Assembly (NCBI RefSeq): GCF_020687505.1
Contig: NZ_JAJEQT010000011.1
Direction: 5' to 3' (one strand)
Source: Coprococcus_C hominis
GTDB taxonomy: Bacteria > Bacillota > Clostridia > Lachnospirales > Lachnospiraceae
Length of the DNA stretch: 64,000 nt
Shown here: piece after piece, positions 1 through 8,215 of the stretch
Numbering within the stretch: the first letter of the stretch is position 1
How the letters are laid out: every line of letters starts with the position of its first letter
Notes under the pieces: model-generated
Database searches by the model: none
What the model saw: the letters and a program-made list of their open reading frames with translations, nothing else
What the model was told of the DNA's origin: nothing
Program-made: the position numbers and the translations under genes

Positions 1-288
1 CTCACTCCGAAGTCCCCAACGGTCTGCATAATCACGGATCATCTTCTCATCAAACTGTGTTCCGAATAACAGATTGATATATTTGATTTCTTCTTTGTTG
101 ACGGAACCATCCGAATATGCGAGATATATCAGGAAATGCAGCATATCTGTACGGAAGGTATGTGCCAGATCCATCCGTCCATTTGTCCGTACATAATCCG
201 CACGCCCGATACTCTGTGCCCGACGCATACATAGATCAAACATGCGTCGACTATTATCTTTCACTTTTACGGTATGAAAACTCCACAT
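1..288 (-). CDS. Partial TerB-like protein, C-terminus beyond left edge
   Basis: An open frame runs from an ATG at 288 off the left edge, giving 96 N-terminal residues. The middle of the visible part (about residues 50-80) is helical, with a stretch reading AYSDGSVNKEEIKYINLLFG. That resembles TerB/DnaJ-associated acidic helical domains, where a D-G-x-(V/I) turn precedes a helix. The start has AAGGA seven bases upstream and a good sigma-A promoter 46-74 bases upstream. The frame stays open further upstream without another ATG, but that part overlaps the promoter and a terminator, so 288 is preferred. Function is unknown. Family assignment is tentative because the protein is cut off. Confidence 0.6.
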   Translation of the reverse strand, partial: MWSFHTVKVKDNSRRMFDLCMRRAQSIGRADYVRTNGRMDLAHTFRTDMLHFLIYLAYSDGSVNKEEIKYINLLFGTQFDEKMIRDYADRWGLRSE

Positions 289-333
289 TTCTACATCCTT
301 ACCCTCTCTGTCAATTTCACCATACTTATCTAT

Positions 334-362
334 ATTATACGCACAGATTCTTTTCTCTGCAA
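334..362 (-). promoter_or_regulatory. Sigma-A promoter for the partial TerB-like gene
   Basis: On the minus strand TTGCAG (357-362) and a perfect TATAAT (334-339) are separated by 17 bases. The -35 overlaps the T-run of the terminator hairpin just upstream, so the gene begins a new transcript after the maf operon ends. Confidence 0.6.
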
Positions 363-397
363 GAAAAAAGAGGCTGCCAAGCAACCTCTTTTCGTAA
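362..397 (-). terminator. Rho-independent terminator
   Basis: Minus-strand hairpin AGAGGTTGC/GCAGCCTCT (nine pairs, one G-U, small loop) followed by six T. It probably ends transcripts from the maf side before the next promoter. Confidence 0.6.
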
Positions 398-731
398 CCA
401 CCTTGGATGATATTCCCTTATGTAACACCCTCTCTTTTGTCACATAAGGAAATACCACTGCTACACGTAACAAGACCTTCACATAACTTCGAGCTCTGAT
501 GCTCACGTGTATATTACAACATCACACTCCGTATCCCTTCCCCCTGTACGAAGCTATGACGCTGATATGCAAAAATCAAGCAACAACCCAACTTGTTGCT
601 ACATGTATTAGTGTAGCACTTTTAAATATTTTTTCAATGGCAAAATAGACAAATTTTATCTCTGTTTTTAGTCATAATGACAGTTTTTTCGTCTAATTTC
701 TTTATTTCCGTTTATTTTCATTCAGTTTCAA
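398..731. other. Gene-free stretch with hairpins
   Basis: No coding frame is convincing here. Two inverted repeats stand out: CCTTATGT/ACATAAGG (416-423 and 442-449), and AGCAACAA/TTGTTGCT with a six-base loop (579-600). On the minus strand the latter is followed by TGATTTTT, so it can serve as the first terminator downstream of maf. Confidence 0.5.
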
Positions 732-1397
732 TCACATTTTTATTGTGAGATTTATTAATTTCTCACGCAAAACGTGATAAATTTTTGACAACGGCAATCC
801 AACCACGTTCAGGTAATCGCCTTCGATGCCCTGGATATACTTCGCGGCTCCGCTCTGGATACCATAGGCACCTGCCTTGTCCATACAGTCACCCGTAGCG
901 ACATAGTTGTCAATTTCTTCCTCCGTCATCGGATAAAATGTCACCTTCGTATGACAGTGGAAGGTATTTCCATGTATCTCTTCCTGCGTATCGGAATCTG
1001 TCCACAGAATACACACACCGGTGAATACATCATGCGTCCGCCCGGACAATCGTGCGAGCATCTGCTTCGCCTCATCCTCTGTCTTTGGTTTTCCAAGCAC
1101 ACATCCATCGACAGCAACGACAGTATCCGCACCGATCACCGTGATTTCTTCCACGGAATCTGCTGCCTGATTATCTGTCGTTGATTTTTCCATATTCTTA
1201 CTGCAGTTTCTGCGGTACACATCTTCCGCTTTCACACGCGCCAGTTTTTCAACCAGCTCCTGCGGTGTCAGATTCTCCAATTCTTCTGGTGGAATCTGTT
1301 CCTCTGCCGAAGATACGCACACTTCATATTCATATCCACCCAGCGACAGAATCTCCTGTCTGCGTGGAGACTGTGATGCTAAAATGATTTTCTCCAT
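732..1397 (-). CDS. maf: Maf-family nucleotide pyrophosphatase
   Basis: Maf proteins hydrolyse non-canonical or excess nucleoside triphosphates (dTTP/UTP or modified nucleotides) to monophosphates in the cytoplasm. The N-terminal ASQSPRR signature is at residues 7-13. GADTVV holds a key acidic residue near 89, followed by GKP and LSGRTHDVFTGV. At 221 residues it is longer than the usual 190 or so because of a polar insertion at about residues 62-85 (Asn, Lys and Ser rich). GGGGAGAACCA precedes the ATG. It lies 26 bases downstream of a J-domain gene on the same strand, so the two may be cotranscribed. Confidence 0.93.
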   Translation of the reverse strand: MEKIILASQSPRRQEILSLGGYEYEVCVSSAEEQIPPEELENLTPQELVEKLARVKAEDVYRRNCSKNMEKSTTDNQAADSVEEITVIGADTVVAVDGCVLGKPKTEDEAKQMLARLSGRTHDVFTGVCILWTDSDTQEEIHGNTFHCHTKVTFYPMTEEEIDNYVATGDCMDKAGAYGIQSGAAKYIQGIEGDYLNVVGLPLSKIYHVLREKLINLTIKM

Positions 1398-1422
1398 TGG
1401 TTCTCCCCTTTAAATTTCATTA

Positions 1423-2067
1423 TCAACAAGGCGTGCAGCAATTACAGAGCAAATTTAACAGGCACATATCCATGCACCAGTTATCGGAACGCACATCCGG
1501 CATTCCATATCCCATGCCACGCTGCACATACCAGTTGCTGCCACCCTGCATACGCTGCTTCATCTGTTTGTATTCCATGTTGTTCGGCTCCATCGCGATT
1601 GCACGATCGATATGTTCCATCGCTGTTGCCTGATTGCCAGCACCTAAGTTCGCAGCCGCACTCAGATAATACCATCTGCCCGTCCGGTCGTCTATATCCT
1701 CCAGCGTGCGAAGTGCCTCTGTAAACATCCGGTTCATAATAAAATTCTGTGCCGCGGCCAGATGGGACTCATCCTGACTCATGCCACCACCTTCATTTCT
1801 GGCACGACGGAATGCATCCGCTCCAAATCCGCCGAATCCATCGAACCCGCCATAGCTGTTGCTACCATACGAGGAACCTGTATTTCCGTCCATGATGCTC
1901 TTATATGCCGCCTGCACTTCCTTGAATTTTTCTTCTGCCTGCGCTGCGTTTGGGTTGTTGATATTTGCATCCGGGTGGTATTTCCGGCTCAGATTTCGAT
2001 ATGCTTTTTTCACTTCTTCTTCCGAGGCACCATGTGGAAGCCCCAGAACTTCATAAGGATCTTTCAT
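1423..2067 (-). CDS. J-domain (DnaJ-like) protein with helical repeat tail
   Basis: The first 60 residues are a J-domain with the HPD triad at 31-33, the loop that stimulates DnaK ATPase. A Gly/Ser/Phe-rich linker follows (about 80-110), then a region of helical repeats resembling TPRs, and a Cys-rich tail ending CNCCTPC. It lacks the zinc fingers and substrate-binding sheets of true DnaJ, so it is an accessory co-chaperone. I chose the ATG at 2067, which has AAGGA at proper distance; an in-frame ATG at 2112 lacks a ribosome site. A structured repeat element occupies the DNA just upstream. Confidence 0.8.
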   Translation of the reverse strand: MKDPYEVLGLPHGASEEEVKKAYRNLSRKYHPDANINNPNAAQAEEKFKEVQAAYKSIMDGNTGSSYGSNSYGGFDGFGGFGADAFRRARNEGGGMSQDESHLAAAQNFIMNRMFTEALRTLEDIDDRTGRWYYLSAAANLGAGNQATAMEHIDRAIAMEPNNMEYKQMKQRMQGGSNWYVQRGMGYGMPDVRSDNWCMDMCLLNLLCNCCTPC

Positions 2068-2118
2068 GCTAATTCCTTTCTTTCTCCCATAATTACGAAA
2101 CAACCAATTCATAGTAAA

Positions 2119-2352
2119 CGTATATTTCCATATCTATTCATTCTATATACAATGTATTGAAACTAAGAAGTTCTAAATATTCTGATTTACGTGCTCATAT
2201 TTTACGCCACCGTCGCCAATTCGCCGTCCCTGGCTCACTGGCGACTTGTTTGAACATCGTGTTCAAACATGGCTGGTGTTCTTGCAGAATATTAAGAACT
2301 TCTAAGTCTCAAACATATCGTATATATTCATGAATAAATATGGAAATATACG
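2119..2352. repeat. Structured fold-back repeat, family 1 copy A
   Basis: A 234-bp element whose ends are inverted repeats (CGTATATTTCCATAT at 2119-2133 and its complement at 2338-2352). Nested inside are AGAAGTTCT-aa-ATATTCTG (2166-2184) pairing with 2285-2303, GTCGCCA/TGGCGAC (2212-2218, 2239-2245), and a perfect 10-bp hairpin TGTTTGAACA/TGTTCAAACA with loop TCG (2247-2269). A second copy is at 22906-23138 with compensatory changes. It fills the gap between the DUF5685 gene and the J-domain gene. It could be a MITE-like element or a structured RNA. Confidence 0.85.
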
Positions 2353-2378
2353 ATTTACCATTGAAACTTGTTTCGCAA

Positions 2379-3230
2379 TTATTGTTTACCGTTTTCTGTG
2401 TCATTTTGTTTCGTCATAAACCTTACCCAGATCCCGGAATAGATAATGTTGCGGAGGATGGCTGTCTCTTCGACGATTGGCAGGCATTCATAGATTTTCG
2501 CCATATCGGTGGCGATCATCATAAGGATTTCCTTCACGTAACAGTCGAACTGCTCTTTCGATAATTTATGGTATAACTCCTTCAAGGGATTGAACCGGTT
2601 CTTCTCGATATCCTCCTGCACATCATCATATGCGTCGAGAATATAAATGAATTTGCCAAGCTGGTAACCGAGTCTCCGCAGTTCCTCCGACCAGTCAATC
2701 CCGCGTGTCGACTTATATGCAAGGATCTCTGCCATGATATCACCAAAGGTTCCGGCAAGCAAATCCAGGTTCGTCACATTCTTTCTCTCACAGGCAGATA
2801 ATGTCCGCAGAGATTCCCGGATCTTCGCCAGCTTCTCCGGATAGACCTGACCGATCTTGCGCACACGCTTCCGTATAAAACTGCTGTAACAAAGTCTGGT
2901 AAATTTGCGGTCATCCTCCCAGTCATCAAGGCATTTGTAATAGGTCAGAATAAGATTCATATCCGCGATATACTGTATGACCTCATTCTCCAGATATTTT
3001 TTCTTCCCAACCGGATGCACCATGCACGTTGCTTCCTTCATCTTCGTATCCGGTTCATATAAAGCGGTCAGAAGCACCGCGGCAAACGTCGAATCATACG
3101 TAAGTGACATCTGTCCCATCGCACCGTCCGTATTTCGGAGTGCATGGCAGACGCCGCAATAATACATGCGATACCGCTCATAATCTTTGACTTTCATTTC
3201 CGGCTTGTTCACCGTCACATATCCAAACAT
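2379..3230 (-). CDS. DUF5685 family protein
   Basis: A 283-residue soluble, mostly helical protein. The N-terminus opens MFGYVTVNKPEM and then has a CGVCHAL motif (Cys25, Cys28, His29), a possible metal or cofactor site. DDWEDD (about 100-105) and LDAYDDVQED (about 205-214) are acidic helical motifs that recall the paired Asp-rich motifs of isoprenoid-synthase-like helical bundles, though no activity is established for this family. GGAGGTGGAACG precedes the ATG. In related genomes such genes often accompany J-domain genes, as here. I know of no experimentally established function. Confidence 0.7.
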   Translation of the reverse strand: MFGYVTVNKPEMKVKDYERYRMYYCGVCHALRNTDGAMGQMSLTYDSTFAAVLLTALYEPDTKMKEATCMVHPVGKKKYLENEVIQYIADMNLILTYYKCLDDWEDDRKFTRLCYSSFIRKRVRKIGQVYPEKLAKIRESLRTLSACERKNVTNLDLLAGTFGDIMAEILAYKSTRGIDWSEELRRLGYQLGKFIYILDAYDDVQEDIEKNRFNPLKELYHKLSKEQFDCYVKEILMMIATDMAKIYECLPIVEETAILRNIIYSGIWVRFMTKQNDTENGKQ

Positions 3231-3276
3231 CGTTCCACCTCCGAGTTAAACGGCTTTCTTATTTCTATTTTATACA

Positions 3277-3672
3277 TTAGCTGTTCTTTATAAACCGTGC
3301 GCTACACTTCGGACAACGTATCTCGATCTTTCCTTTTCCCTTTGGGATACGAATTTTCTGCTTACACTCCGGGCAACGGTAGATGTGATGCGTCTTACGC
3401 ATCGTCATGTGGTTTCTCTCTTTCCGTCCCCACATGCGTAGTTTATACGTCTTATTTAGGAACCATGTATTTTCATCCCGACGCTTGCCAATATTTCTGG
3501 AGAACACACGGAAATATGCAAATGCAAAGGTCACAAATGCAATCGTGCTGAGTATATTGCTTCTTACAAACATATCGATAAAAACCAAGATACACGCTGC
3601 CCACATCATACACATGGAAAGCTGATCCGTTCCATTTCTACCGCGCATAAAATCCATCAATTTCTGTCTCAT
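3277..3672 (-). CDS. Small membrane protein with C-terminal zinc ribbon
   Basis: About 131 residues. Two adjacent hydrophobic helices (about 20-55) are followed by a basic linker and a C-terminal zinc ribbon with CPEC and CPKC pairs, so the ribbon probably faces the cytoplasm. The start at 3672 is favoured because GGAGG lies six bases upstream; the ATG at 3678 abuts that GGAGG directly. It ends 46 bases before the DUF5685 gene on the same strand. No function is recognised. Confidence 0.7.
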   Translation of the reverse strand: MRQKLMDFMRGRNGTDQLSMCMMWAACILVFIDMFVRSNILSTIAFVTFAFAYFRVFSRNIGKRRDENTWFLNKTYKLRMWGRKERNHMTMRKTHHIYRCPECKQKIRIPKGKGKIEIRCPKCSARFIKNS

Positions 3673-3794
3673 AAACATCCTCCATAACTATATCCAATCC
3701 TGATATTCATTATTCTTCTTCAATTTTTCGAATTGTCAAGTATTTTAACACGCGGGCAGGCTCCGTCAATGGCTTTCACAGAGATTTCACAAAA

Positions 3795-3831
3795 TAAAAA
3801 AATCCCTGATACATCTTGTATCAAGGATTTA
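3795..3831 (-). terminator. Terminator of the tRNA operon
   Basis: On the minus strand AAATCC-TGATAC pairs with GTATCA-GGATTT (a near-perfect 13-bp stem), followed by TTTTTTATTTT. It lies directly after tRNA-Cys. Confidence 0.8.
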
Positions 3832-3835
3832 AGAG

Positions 3836-3906
3836 AGGCGCGAGCCGGATTTGAACCGGCGGTGAAGGTGTTGCAGACCTCTGCCTTACCACTTGGCTAT
3901 CACGCC
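3836..3906 (-). tRNA. tRNA-Cys (GCA)
   Basis: Seventy-one bases fold as a cloverleaf. The acceptor begins GGCGTGA, the anticodon loop is CTGCAAC (anticodon GCA), and the T-loop is GGTTCAAATCC. CCA is not encoded. It is the last gene of a three-tRNA minus-strand operon. Confidence 0.95.
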
Positions 3907-3909
3907 ATA

Positions 3910-3971
3910 TATCATAAGAAGAACCCGCTTGCGGGAGATCTCTTATGATTAGTAAGTAGCTTTGCTACTTA
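3910..3971. other. Two hairpins in the tRNA spacer
   Basis: Between tRNA-Cys and tRNA-Asn lie ATCATAAGA...TCTTATGAT, enclosing CCCGC/GCGGG, and then a perfect GTAAGTAGC/GCTACTTAC hairpin with a TTT loop. They may guide tRNA precursor processing, or be decayed repeat remains. Confidence 0.55.
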
Positions 3972-3981
3972 CAATATCAAA

Positions 3982-4053
3982 CTCCCCGAGTAGGGCTCGA
4001 ACCTACAACAACTCGGTTAACAGCCGAGTGCTCTACCATTGAGCTATCGAGGA
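3982..4053 (-). tRNA. tRNA-Asn (GTT)
   Basis: Seventy-two bases. The acceptor TCCTCGA pairs with TCGGGGA, the anticodon stem is ACTCGG/CCGAGT with loop CTGTTAA (anticodon GTT), and the T-loop is GGTTCGAGCC. CCA is not encoded. Confidence 0.95.
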
Positions 4054-4150
4054 ATATATCGTTGCATTTAACTAAACGCAAAGTAGATTATATGAAATAT
4101 TTCCAATCAAGTCAAGACTTATTTTCAATATTTTATCCGTAATCTACAAA

Positions 4151-4238
4151 CGGAGATGGAGGGATTTGAACCCTCGCGCCGCGCGAACGACCTACACCCT
4201 TAGCAGGGGCGCCTCTTCAGCCACTTGAGTACATCTCC
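4151..4238 (-). tRNA. tRNA-Ser (GCT)
   Basis: Eighty-eight bases with the long variable arm typical of class II tRNAs. The acceptor is GGAGATG/CATCTCC, the anticodon loop CTGCTAA (anticodon GCT, reading AGC and AGU), and the T-loop GGTTCAAATCC. It is the first gene of the tRNA operon. Confidence 0.95.
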
Positions 4239-4300
4239 AATGCCTAAAAAACACATTTTACCAATCGGTGTTATTTAGTTCCGCGTCAACACGCTAAATT

Positions 4301-4329
4301 AGAATAACAAATATTGTACTAAATGTCAA
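4301..4329 (-). promoter_or_regulatory. Promoter of the Ser-Asn-Cys tRNA operon
   Basis: Minus strand: a perfect TTGACA (4324-4329), a 17-base spacer and TATTCT (4301-4306), placed about 63 bases before tRNA-Ser. Confidence 0.65.
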
Positions 4330-4385
4330 GAGGTAATTATATACCCTTAGTATAATCCTATTTTTTATTATTTTATTCCAATAAA

Positions 4386-6098
4386 TTATTCATACGAAAG
4401 AAGCGTATTCACGCCATCGTCACTTTCCATATAATGAACTGTGATTACATCACCTTCCTCAATCTTGATCAGGCTTTCATTTTCGGCAAAATTCTGTTTG
4501 TAGACAGAACGATCTTTCGCTGTGATATACACATATGTCTCATTCTCTACCGTGATGTACCGGATCTGTGTGACTGTAATCTTCTTACTCAACGTATCTT
4601 CGCTGACATCATTTCCACTTGTTGCAATGCTGTTTTCGGCAAGCAGCTTTCGGTAACTTGCAAGTGCTTCCTTCTGTGTCGCGCCAGTTGCCACGATGCT
4701 GTATTTTTCCACATTGACAAGTGCATACATCTTCACAAGTCCTGCATTATCTTTGAGTACCATGATATAGGTTGGTACATTCCCGATGTTGATCAGAGAT
4801 GGGAATGATGACGTGTACCCGAGGTTTTGTACCTGTCCTTCCGCAGAGGACATCGCGGAATGTTCTTCCGCACCTGCAATTGCAAAATATTTACTCTCTG
4901 CAGTTCTTGAATTCATCAACACAAATCCGATGTTCGACTGGTCGCCATTGACGGATGTCACACCTGTGTATACCCACACATCGCCATCCATCACCTTGTA
5001 ACCATAATCATCGGTCGTCACCTTGCAGCCTTTGTTTCCAATCTTGCTGTTAATGAATCCACCTGACAGCATACCATACCAGTTATACCGGTCACATAAG
5101 AGATCACCATCATACACGCGATCTACCCAGTTTGGAATATCACCCAGATCCATATATTCACAATCACCGCTGCATGGATCACAGAGCACGATTCCCTTTA
5201 CGTCCTTCGCTCCAAATAACCCTGCATTCGGCTTTAATACCGGACAGATATAATATGGATTTCCTTCGTTATCGAGTTCAAAATAATATCCGTTGAAATC
5301 ATAAGTCGGATATGAAAGCTGTACATGCCGCTGCAGATTCTTGCCAAAATACGCAGAGGAAGAATACTGAATCGGCTTTTCAAGCTTCACATAATCTGCC
5401 TCATTTTTGACCGGATCAACAAGCACGTATCCCGGAATTCCGGCATCTTTATTATTCAGATATTTGATAAATCCCGCATATTCAAGCGGAGCCACCTTCA
5501 TCGGCACACCATTATAATCAATCGTGCTGTATGTCTCGCTCACCTGATACTGGCTGACAACGTCAGACAGGGAACCAATCGAACGATCACCGATGATTCT
5601 CGCACTGTCCGTATCCATCAGTGCTATGTTATTGATATTCTCACTTTCCGGTACATCCGTTGCAAAATCACCATCTTCAACCTTGATGATTCCTGCATAT
5701 TTCGATGCACGGAACAATTTGGAAGATGCCAACCCGCCTATAATCAATCCTACAATCAACACAAGAATTGCTGTAAATGAAACCATTACCACCTTTGTCG
5801 AACCAACGGCTTCTTTGATATTGCCTTTTTTAGTAATGCGTGTTCCCTTGAAATCAAAGGAGCAGAATCCGATTGCCGCAAGCGTAAGTATCACCCATGT
5901 CCAGAATCCAGAGGTATGTACATTGATTGCCGGTGTCAGAAAATAATAAAACAACACTTCCACAACGAGCAGCAACCCATACAGAAGAATGTTTGATCTG
6001 CGGATAGCAAATCCTGGTTTTCCGTTTTTCTGCTGTTTCTTCCTGCGCTCCTTTTCCATATCTACATCATATTCGACTTTAACCTTGTTTTTTGCCAT
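4386..6098 (-). CDS. Large membrane-anchored protein of unknown function
   Basis: About 570 residues. A charged Lys/Arg-rich N-terminus (cytoplasmic) is followed by two hydrophobic helices (about 35-85), a basic loop, and a third helix (about 105-130). A long extracytoplasmic domain of roughly 430 residues follows, rich in Tyr, Gly and Asp, with a CDPCSGDC motif near the middle. It has no signal peptidase site and no recognised enzyme motif. The ATG at 6098 is preferred over 6119 because only it has a nearby AGGTG. No partner genes adjoin it: the tRNA operon lies downstream and an AlbA-type gene upstream. It may be a cell-envelope protein, but I cannot place it in a named family. Confidence 0.7.
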   Translation of the reverse strand: MAKNKVKVEYDVDMEKERRKKQQKNGKPGFAIRRSNILLYGLLLVVEVLFYYFLTPAINVHTSGFWTWVILTLAAIGFCSFDFKGTRITKKGNIKEAVGSTKVVMVSFTAILVLIVGLIIGGLASSKLFRASKYAGIIKVEDGDFATDVPESENINNIALMDTDSARIIGDRSIGSLSDVVSQYQVSETYSTIDYNGVPMKVAPLEYAGFIKYLNNKDAGIPGYVLVDPVKNEADYVKLEKPIQYSSSAYFGKNLQRHVQLSYPTYDFNGYYFELDNEGNPYYICPVLKPNAGLFGAKDVKGIVLCDPCSGDCEYMDLGDIPNWVDRVYDGDLLCDRYNWYGMLSGGFINSKIGNKGCKVTTDDYGYKVMDGDVWVYTGVTSVNGDQSNIGFVLMNSRTAESKYFAIAGAEEHSAMSSAEGQVQNLGYTSSFPSLINIGNVPTYIMVLKDNAGLVKMYALVNVEKYSIVATGATQKEALASYRKLLAENSIATSGNDVSEDTLSKKITVTQIRYITVENETYVYITAKDRSVYKQNFAENESLIKIEEGDVITVHYMESDDGVNTLLSYE

Positions 6099-6140
6099 AT
6101 TAACACCTGCCTTTTTCATTATATTTGTTACATACTGTTA

Positions 6141-6174
6141 GTCAGAAAGATGGTCAAATGACCATCTTCCTGAC
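6141..6174. other. Near-perfect palindrome between genes
   Basis: AAGATGGTCA/TGACCATCTT with a two-base loop (6147-6168), extended by GTCAG/CTGAC. It lies after the AlbA-type gene and could terminate its transcript, although no long T-run follows. Related ATCTTGGTCA units occur inside that gene (6363-6397). Confidence 0.5.
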
Positions 6175-6179
6175 CAAGT

Positions 6180-7544
6180 CTATGAATAATATTTCTGATT
6201 TTTACTTTTAGGTTTATCTGGTTCTGTCCTTTTTAACTCTCCTATTTTAAGCATTCTATCCAGATAGTGCCTTCTAAAATAAGATCGTTCCAGATTAAAT
6301 TCTTTCAGAATTTCACTTGCTGATTTTGGTATTCTGCAAAATTCAATAATTTTGTTTTTCATATCTTGGTCACTATCTTGGTCATTATGACCAAGATAAT
6401 CGTAATTATCCAATAGTTTCAAATACCTATCACAAGCCTGACACAACACCATAATTCCAGACTCATTAATATCATATTCCGGCAATGATCCATCATAAAG
6501 TGCACAACCTTCTTTAATCTTTTCAAAGCCTCTTCCCCAAGCCTCAATCATTCCGCTTTTAAAAAATACATTTGCTAAATTCGGATTATATGGTTTGGAA
6601 GAATGCTTCATAAACAACTTGTCCGTTGTATCCAAATTAGGAGGCATTTCACCATCATTCCAAACATATATCTTATCCTCATAAACACTAATTTGAATAG
6701 GATTACAACTGCTATAGTCTTTATGAACAATTGCATTTAAAAGAATCTCTCGAAATGCATCTTTATGAAACATAAACTGTTCAATCCTCTGAATACCTTC
6801 ATAAGCAATACGTGCTTTCATATATTTCGTGTACACTAAATCTATGGTTTTATCCACTTGCTCAAGCAATGGACCATGCACTTCATCCTGATATTTCAAA
6901 TCGGAATCCGATTTTCCAAAGAAACCAATTTTAACATAGGCTCCTGTAACCCATTTTTCTGGATCATTATAAAATGCTAACATAGCTGCCCTTATTAAAT
7001 ATCCATTTTCATCTATCAGATGCAAATTATCCATAAGCACTTCATCAGACACATTTACATCTTCCTGAGTCAATCTGCCACGTCTAACCGACTTTTCCTT
7101 AAATAACTGTATTGCATCCTGTTTCAAATCTGTTACCGAAAGTTTAGGCAATGGTACTCCATCCCACGTTCTTCCTTGTGTTTTTAACAATGTCCTTTCT
7201 AATTCCTTTCCAGTAATCTCACGCATAGTACTACCAGAACGATAATAATATTTTCCTCGAAAACTGATTAATGAGGGATATTTATCAACAATTATTTCCA
7301 AATATTCTAAGCCATCTTTATACAATAAATTTACATCCGCAATAATTCCCATTGTATCTGTAATTTTGCTTGGAATCAGTTCTAACAATTCTTTCGCATT
7401 ATCAATTCCAATAACATTACCATCATCATCCGTTCCGATATATATTGTTCCACCATATGCATTTGCATATCCGCAAATCCACTTCAAATATTCATCACGC
7501 CATGCCTGTTTCCATTCTACCGACTGATGTTCTTTTTCTTTCAT
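6180..7544 (-). CDS. AlbA_2 (Schlafen-type) ATP-binding protein
   Basis: A 454-residue protein. The N-terminal AlbA_2/Schlafen-type nucleotide-binding domain starts with VEWKQAW, and YANAYGGTIYIGTDDDG and GKYYYRSGSTMREI are its hallmark segments. A GHKL-like ATP-binding domain follows (LLNAIVHKDY about 275-284, WGRGFEKI about 340-347). A short polar DQDSDQDM linker leads to a winged-helix tail (IPKSASEILKEF). Such proteins are usually transcriptional regulators or defence-linked ATPases often called RecG-like. The gene is visibly more AT-rich than its neighbours, stands alone and has no partner toxin gene, which suggests acquisition by transfer. Confidence 0.8.
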   Translation of the reverse strand: MKEKEHQSVEWKQAWRDEYLKWICGYANAYGGTIYIGTDDDGNVIGIDNAKELLELIPSKITDTMGIIADVNLLYKDGLEYLEIIVDKYPSLISFRGKYYYRSGSTMREITGKELERTLLKTQGRTWDGVPLPKLSVTDLKQDAIQLFKEKSVRRGRLTQEDVNVSDEVLMDNLHLIDENGYLIRAAMLAFYNDPEKWVTGAYVKIGFFGKSDSDLKYQDEVHGPLLEQVDKTIDLVYTKYMKARIAYEGIQRIEQFMFHKDAFREILLNAIVHKDYSSCNPIQISVYEDKIYVWNDGEMPPNLDTTDKLFMKHSSKPYNPNLANVFFKSGMIEAWGRGFEKIKEGCALYDGSLPEYDINESGIMVLCQACDRYLKLLDNYDYLGHNDQDSDQDMKNKIIEFCRIPKSASEILKEFNLERSYFRRHYLDRMLKIGELKRTEPDKPKSKNQKYYS

Positions 7545-7573
7545 CTACTACCCCAACTTTCATATTCATATTT

Positions 7574-8182
7574 TTAATTATGCTCCTTCAGATAATCTGC
7601 AACCGCCGTCTCATACAGATTGTGTCCCTCGCTGTCGATCACGACGATTACCGGAAGATTCTCCACGCGCATCTTACGGATTGCCTCGGTTCCAAGGTCA
7701 TCATAAGCGATTACCTCGGACTCCTTGATACATTTGGATAAAAGTGCACCCGCTCCGCCGACGGCTGCCATATATACGGCTTTTTCCTTCACGATTGCAT
7801 CAATGACTGCCTGACTGCGCTTGCCTTTTCCAATCATGCCCTTCAACCCTTTTGAAAGCAGAAGCGGTGTATATTTATCCATACGGCTGCTTGTTGTAGG
7901 TCCGGCAGAACCGATGACCTGTCCCGGCTTCGCCGGTGTCGGTCCGAGATAATAGATTGTATTTCCTGTAATATCCAGTGGCAGAATCTGATCCTCATAC
8001 AGCTTTGCTCCGCTATACTCTACTTCCGGATGTTTCTCCTGCTCCACGCAGATAGCATCATACATCCGCTTGTGTGCAGCATCTCTGGCACTGTAAATCG
8101 TGCCGGTCAGATAGATATAATCTCCTGCATGAAGCTCCTTTAATTCCTCTTCGCTAAATGGTACTGCAATATGTCGTTCCAT
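7574..8182 (-). CDS. Class I fumarate hydratase, beta (C-terminal) subunit
   Basis: A 202-residue protein of the FumB/TtdB type, the smaller half of the oxygen-sensitive 4Fe-4S fumarase or L-tartrate dehydratase. Typical segments are YYLGPTPAKPG, GSAGPTTSSRMD and KAVYMAAVGGAGAL. It needs the alpha subunit, encoded at 9976-10818 and separated here by one gene. With that partner it interconverts fumarate and malate in anaerobic central metabolism. GGAGG is eight bases before the ATG. A tartrate-dehydratase role cannot be excluded from sequence alone. Confidence 0.9.
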   Translation of the reverse strand: MERHIAVPFSEEELKELHAGDYIYLTGTIYSARDAAHKRMYDAICVEQEKHPEVEYSGAKLYEDQILPLDITGNTIYYLGPTPAKPGQVIGSAGPTTSSRMDKYTPLLLSKGLKGMIGKGKRSQAVIDAIVKEKAVYMAAVGGAGALLSKCIKESEVIAYDDLGTEAIRKMRVENLPVIVVIDSEGHNLYETAVADYLKEHN

Positions 8183-8215
8183 GTTCTAGTCCTCCACTAC
8201 TATTTTTTATTGTAC

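Noticed and set aside
50..232. A minus-strand 60-codon frame at the left edge
   Set aside because: The partial gene ending at 288 uses another frame with promoter, ribosome site and better protein character over the same bases.
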